Positions 20,831 to 21,574 of a DNA stretch of 21,574 nucleotides are shown here, piece by piece. The position numbers were made by a program, and so were the translations under genes. How positions within the stretch are numbered: the stretch's first letter is position 1; each line of letters opens with the position of its first letter. The DNA lies in the NCBI GenBank assembly GCA_947589205.1, contig CANQCJ010000011.1, forward strand, positions 1-21,574. Reading direction: 5' to 3'. A model generated the notes under the pieces. That model ran no database searches, was not told the origin of the DNA, and saw nothing but the letters and a program-made list of their open reading frames with translations. The stretch comes from an uncultured Ruminococcus sp. Lineage in GTDB: Bacteria > Bacillota > Clostridia > Oscillospirales > Ruminococcaceae.

Positions 20831-21574
20831 TTATTTTGTTGAAGCAAAGGCCTCTGCCGACCATTTTGAGTAGGATTTTTCGCTGCCCGCGCGGGTGAAG
20901 GCGCGTATACGGAGCTTGTAATTTGTACCGCTTTCAAGGCCGCTTATCCTGTAATCGGTCTTGCCGGCGGAAACAAGCTTAACGGTCTCCCACTTGCCGG
21001 TGCTTTCGTCATATTTCTGCACCTTGTAGCCGGAGCACTCCATATCCTGCCAGTAAAGCCTTACCGCAGTCTTGGCTCTGCCTATCTTTGTGAGAACAGG
21101 CTGTACCGGGTCGGCGGCGGTGGTGAACACATCGCTCGCGCTTCCCCATACGGCGTTTCCGTTTTCATCGCGCACGAACGCCTTTATCTTGTATTCATAT
21201 ACCTTTCCGGCTTCGAGCTTGCCTTCGCGGTAGGTCGTGGTGTCGCCTTTTCCGAGGGTCTTGACGGTTTTCCACTTACCGTTTTCAAAACGGTAGATCC
21301 TGTAGCCTGCCGCGCCGTCTACTTTGTTCCAATTTATGCGTACAGCATTTTCGGTGGAGGTAAATGTCGTTGTCTCGGGAACGGCGGGAGGCGTTACGGT
21401 CGCCGTGCCGGGGTCGGTCGTGCTGCTCGAATCCGTTGTCGATGAGCTGTCCGCCGTGCTGCTCGAATCGGTTGTCGATGAGCTGTCGGTCACGCTGCTT
21501 GAATCGGTCGCCGATGAGCTGTCGGTCACGCTGCTTGAATCGGTTGCCGATGAGCTGTCGGTCACGCTGCTTGA
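20831..21574 (-). CDS. Fibronectin type III domain protein with Ser/Asp linker (C-terminal part, cut by window edge)
   Basis: The 247 visible residues are the C-terminus of a larger, probably secreted or surface protein; the frame is still open at the right edge. First comes a low-complexity linker of (S/T)DSSS units, then two fibronectin type III domains of about 85-90 residues. Domain 1 begins near PETTTFTSTENAVRINWNKVDGAAG and domain 2 near LTKIGRAKTAVRLYWQDMECSG. Each keeps the core Trp and the GYRIYR/GYKVQK and YKIKAF/YKLRIRAF strands. No LPxTG motif, SLH domain or dockerin is seen; it ends shortly after domain 2. The linker plus FN3 pattern is common in extracellular enzymes and adhesins of gut Clostridia, but the catalytic or binding part lies outside the window. 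A terminator follows at once. Confidence 0.85.
   Translation of the reverse strand, partial: SSSVTDSSSATDSSSVTDSSSATDSSSVTDSSSTTDSSSTADSSSTTDSSSTTDPGTATVTPPAVPETTTFTSTENAVRINWNKVDGAAGYRIYRFENGKWKTVKTLGKGDTTTYREGKLEAGKVYEYKIKAFVRDENGNAVWGSASDVFTTAADPVQPVLTKIGRAKTAVRLYWQDMECSGYKVQKYDESTGKWETVKLVSAGKTDYRISGLESGTNYKLRIRAFTRAGSEKSYSKWSAEAFASTK
21431..21574 (-). repeat. 36-bp coding tandem repeat (Ser/Asp/Thr linker)
   Basis: Four consecutive 36-bp units (minus strand: 21574-21539, 21538-21503, 21502-21467, 21466-21431) encode SSSxTDSSSxTD and run off the window edge. The outer units are nearly identical (first and second differ at one base), while the innermost has diverged. This is a minisatellite inside a gene, prone to copy-number change. 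Confidence 0.85.

Overview
The window looks like chromosomal housekeeping DNA from a Gram-positive, probably spore-forming member of the Clostridia. An Oscillospirales/Ruminococcaceae-like genome is my best guess, at low confidence. The evidence is a Firmicutes-type dcw cluster with a PASTA-bearing SpoVD-like PBP, a TepA/ClpP-like protease directly before a SpoIIIE/FtsK translocase (as in Bacillus), a perfect CIRCE operator, SD-rich translation starts, sigma-A type promoters, and a MurE with the DNPR motif of meso-diaminopimelate ligases. Base composition is near 50% GC by eye. No phage, transposase, CRISPR, rRNA or tRNA gene was seen.

Region 1 (1-6706, minus strand) is the start of the division and cell-wall cluster, read right to left: mraZ, rsmH, ftsL-like, a two-PASTA class B PBP, murE and murF (cut by the left edge). 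Two sigma-A type promoters precede mraZ. The proximal one is followed by three degenerate 10-bp-spaced repeats that fit a MraZ operator. The distal one carries a palindrome that matches the NrdR-box consensus, as I remember it, inside its -35/-10 spacer.

Region 2 (6759-9516, minus) holds metF, a CPBP-family membrane protein and inorganic pyrophosphatase, apparently one transcript ending in an elaborate nested hairpin terminator. metF is divergent from htpG (9672-11561, plus), which has a sigma-A promoter overlapped downstream by a perfect CIRCE element. A 31-bp dyad lies between the two divergent promoters. A strong terminator separates htpG from the convergent next operon.

Region 3 (11606-17132, minus) is a tightly packed five-gene operon: tepA-like protease, spoIIIE/ftsK, a ComEC-like metallo-beta-lactamase-fold protein, a DUF3006 protein and an RpiR-family regulator. 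The last three overlap by 4 and 1 nt. Upstream of its near-consensus promoter lie two adjacent non-coding structured elements: a heptamer-based three-way palindrome (17133-17230) and a 131-bp element with 19-bp terminal inverted repeats (17235-17365).

Region 4 (17421-21574) has a small DUF378 membrane protein (minus), a divergent ZIP metal transporter (plus), a shared bidirectional terminator, a diverged EF-G paralogue (minus, TTG start, perfect consensus promoter), and the C-terminal part of a Ser/Asp-linker protein with two fibronectin type III domains (minus, cut by the right edge).

No clearly new multi-gene system is present. The most interesting signals are regulatory or structural: the NrdR-box-like site in the dcw promoter, the paired repeat elements before tepA, and the dyad between metF and htpG.
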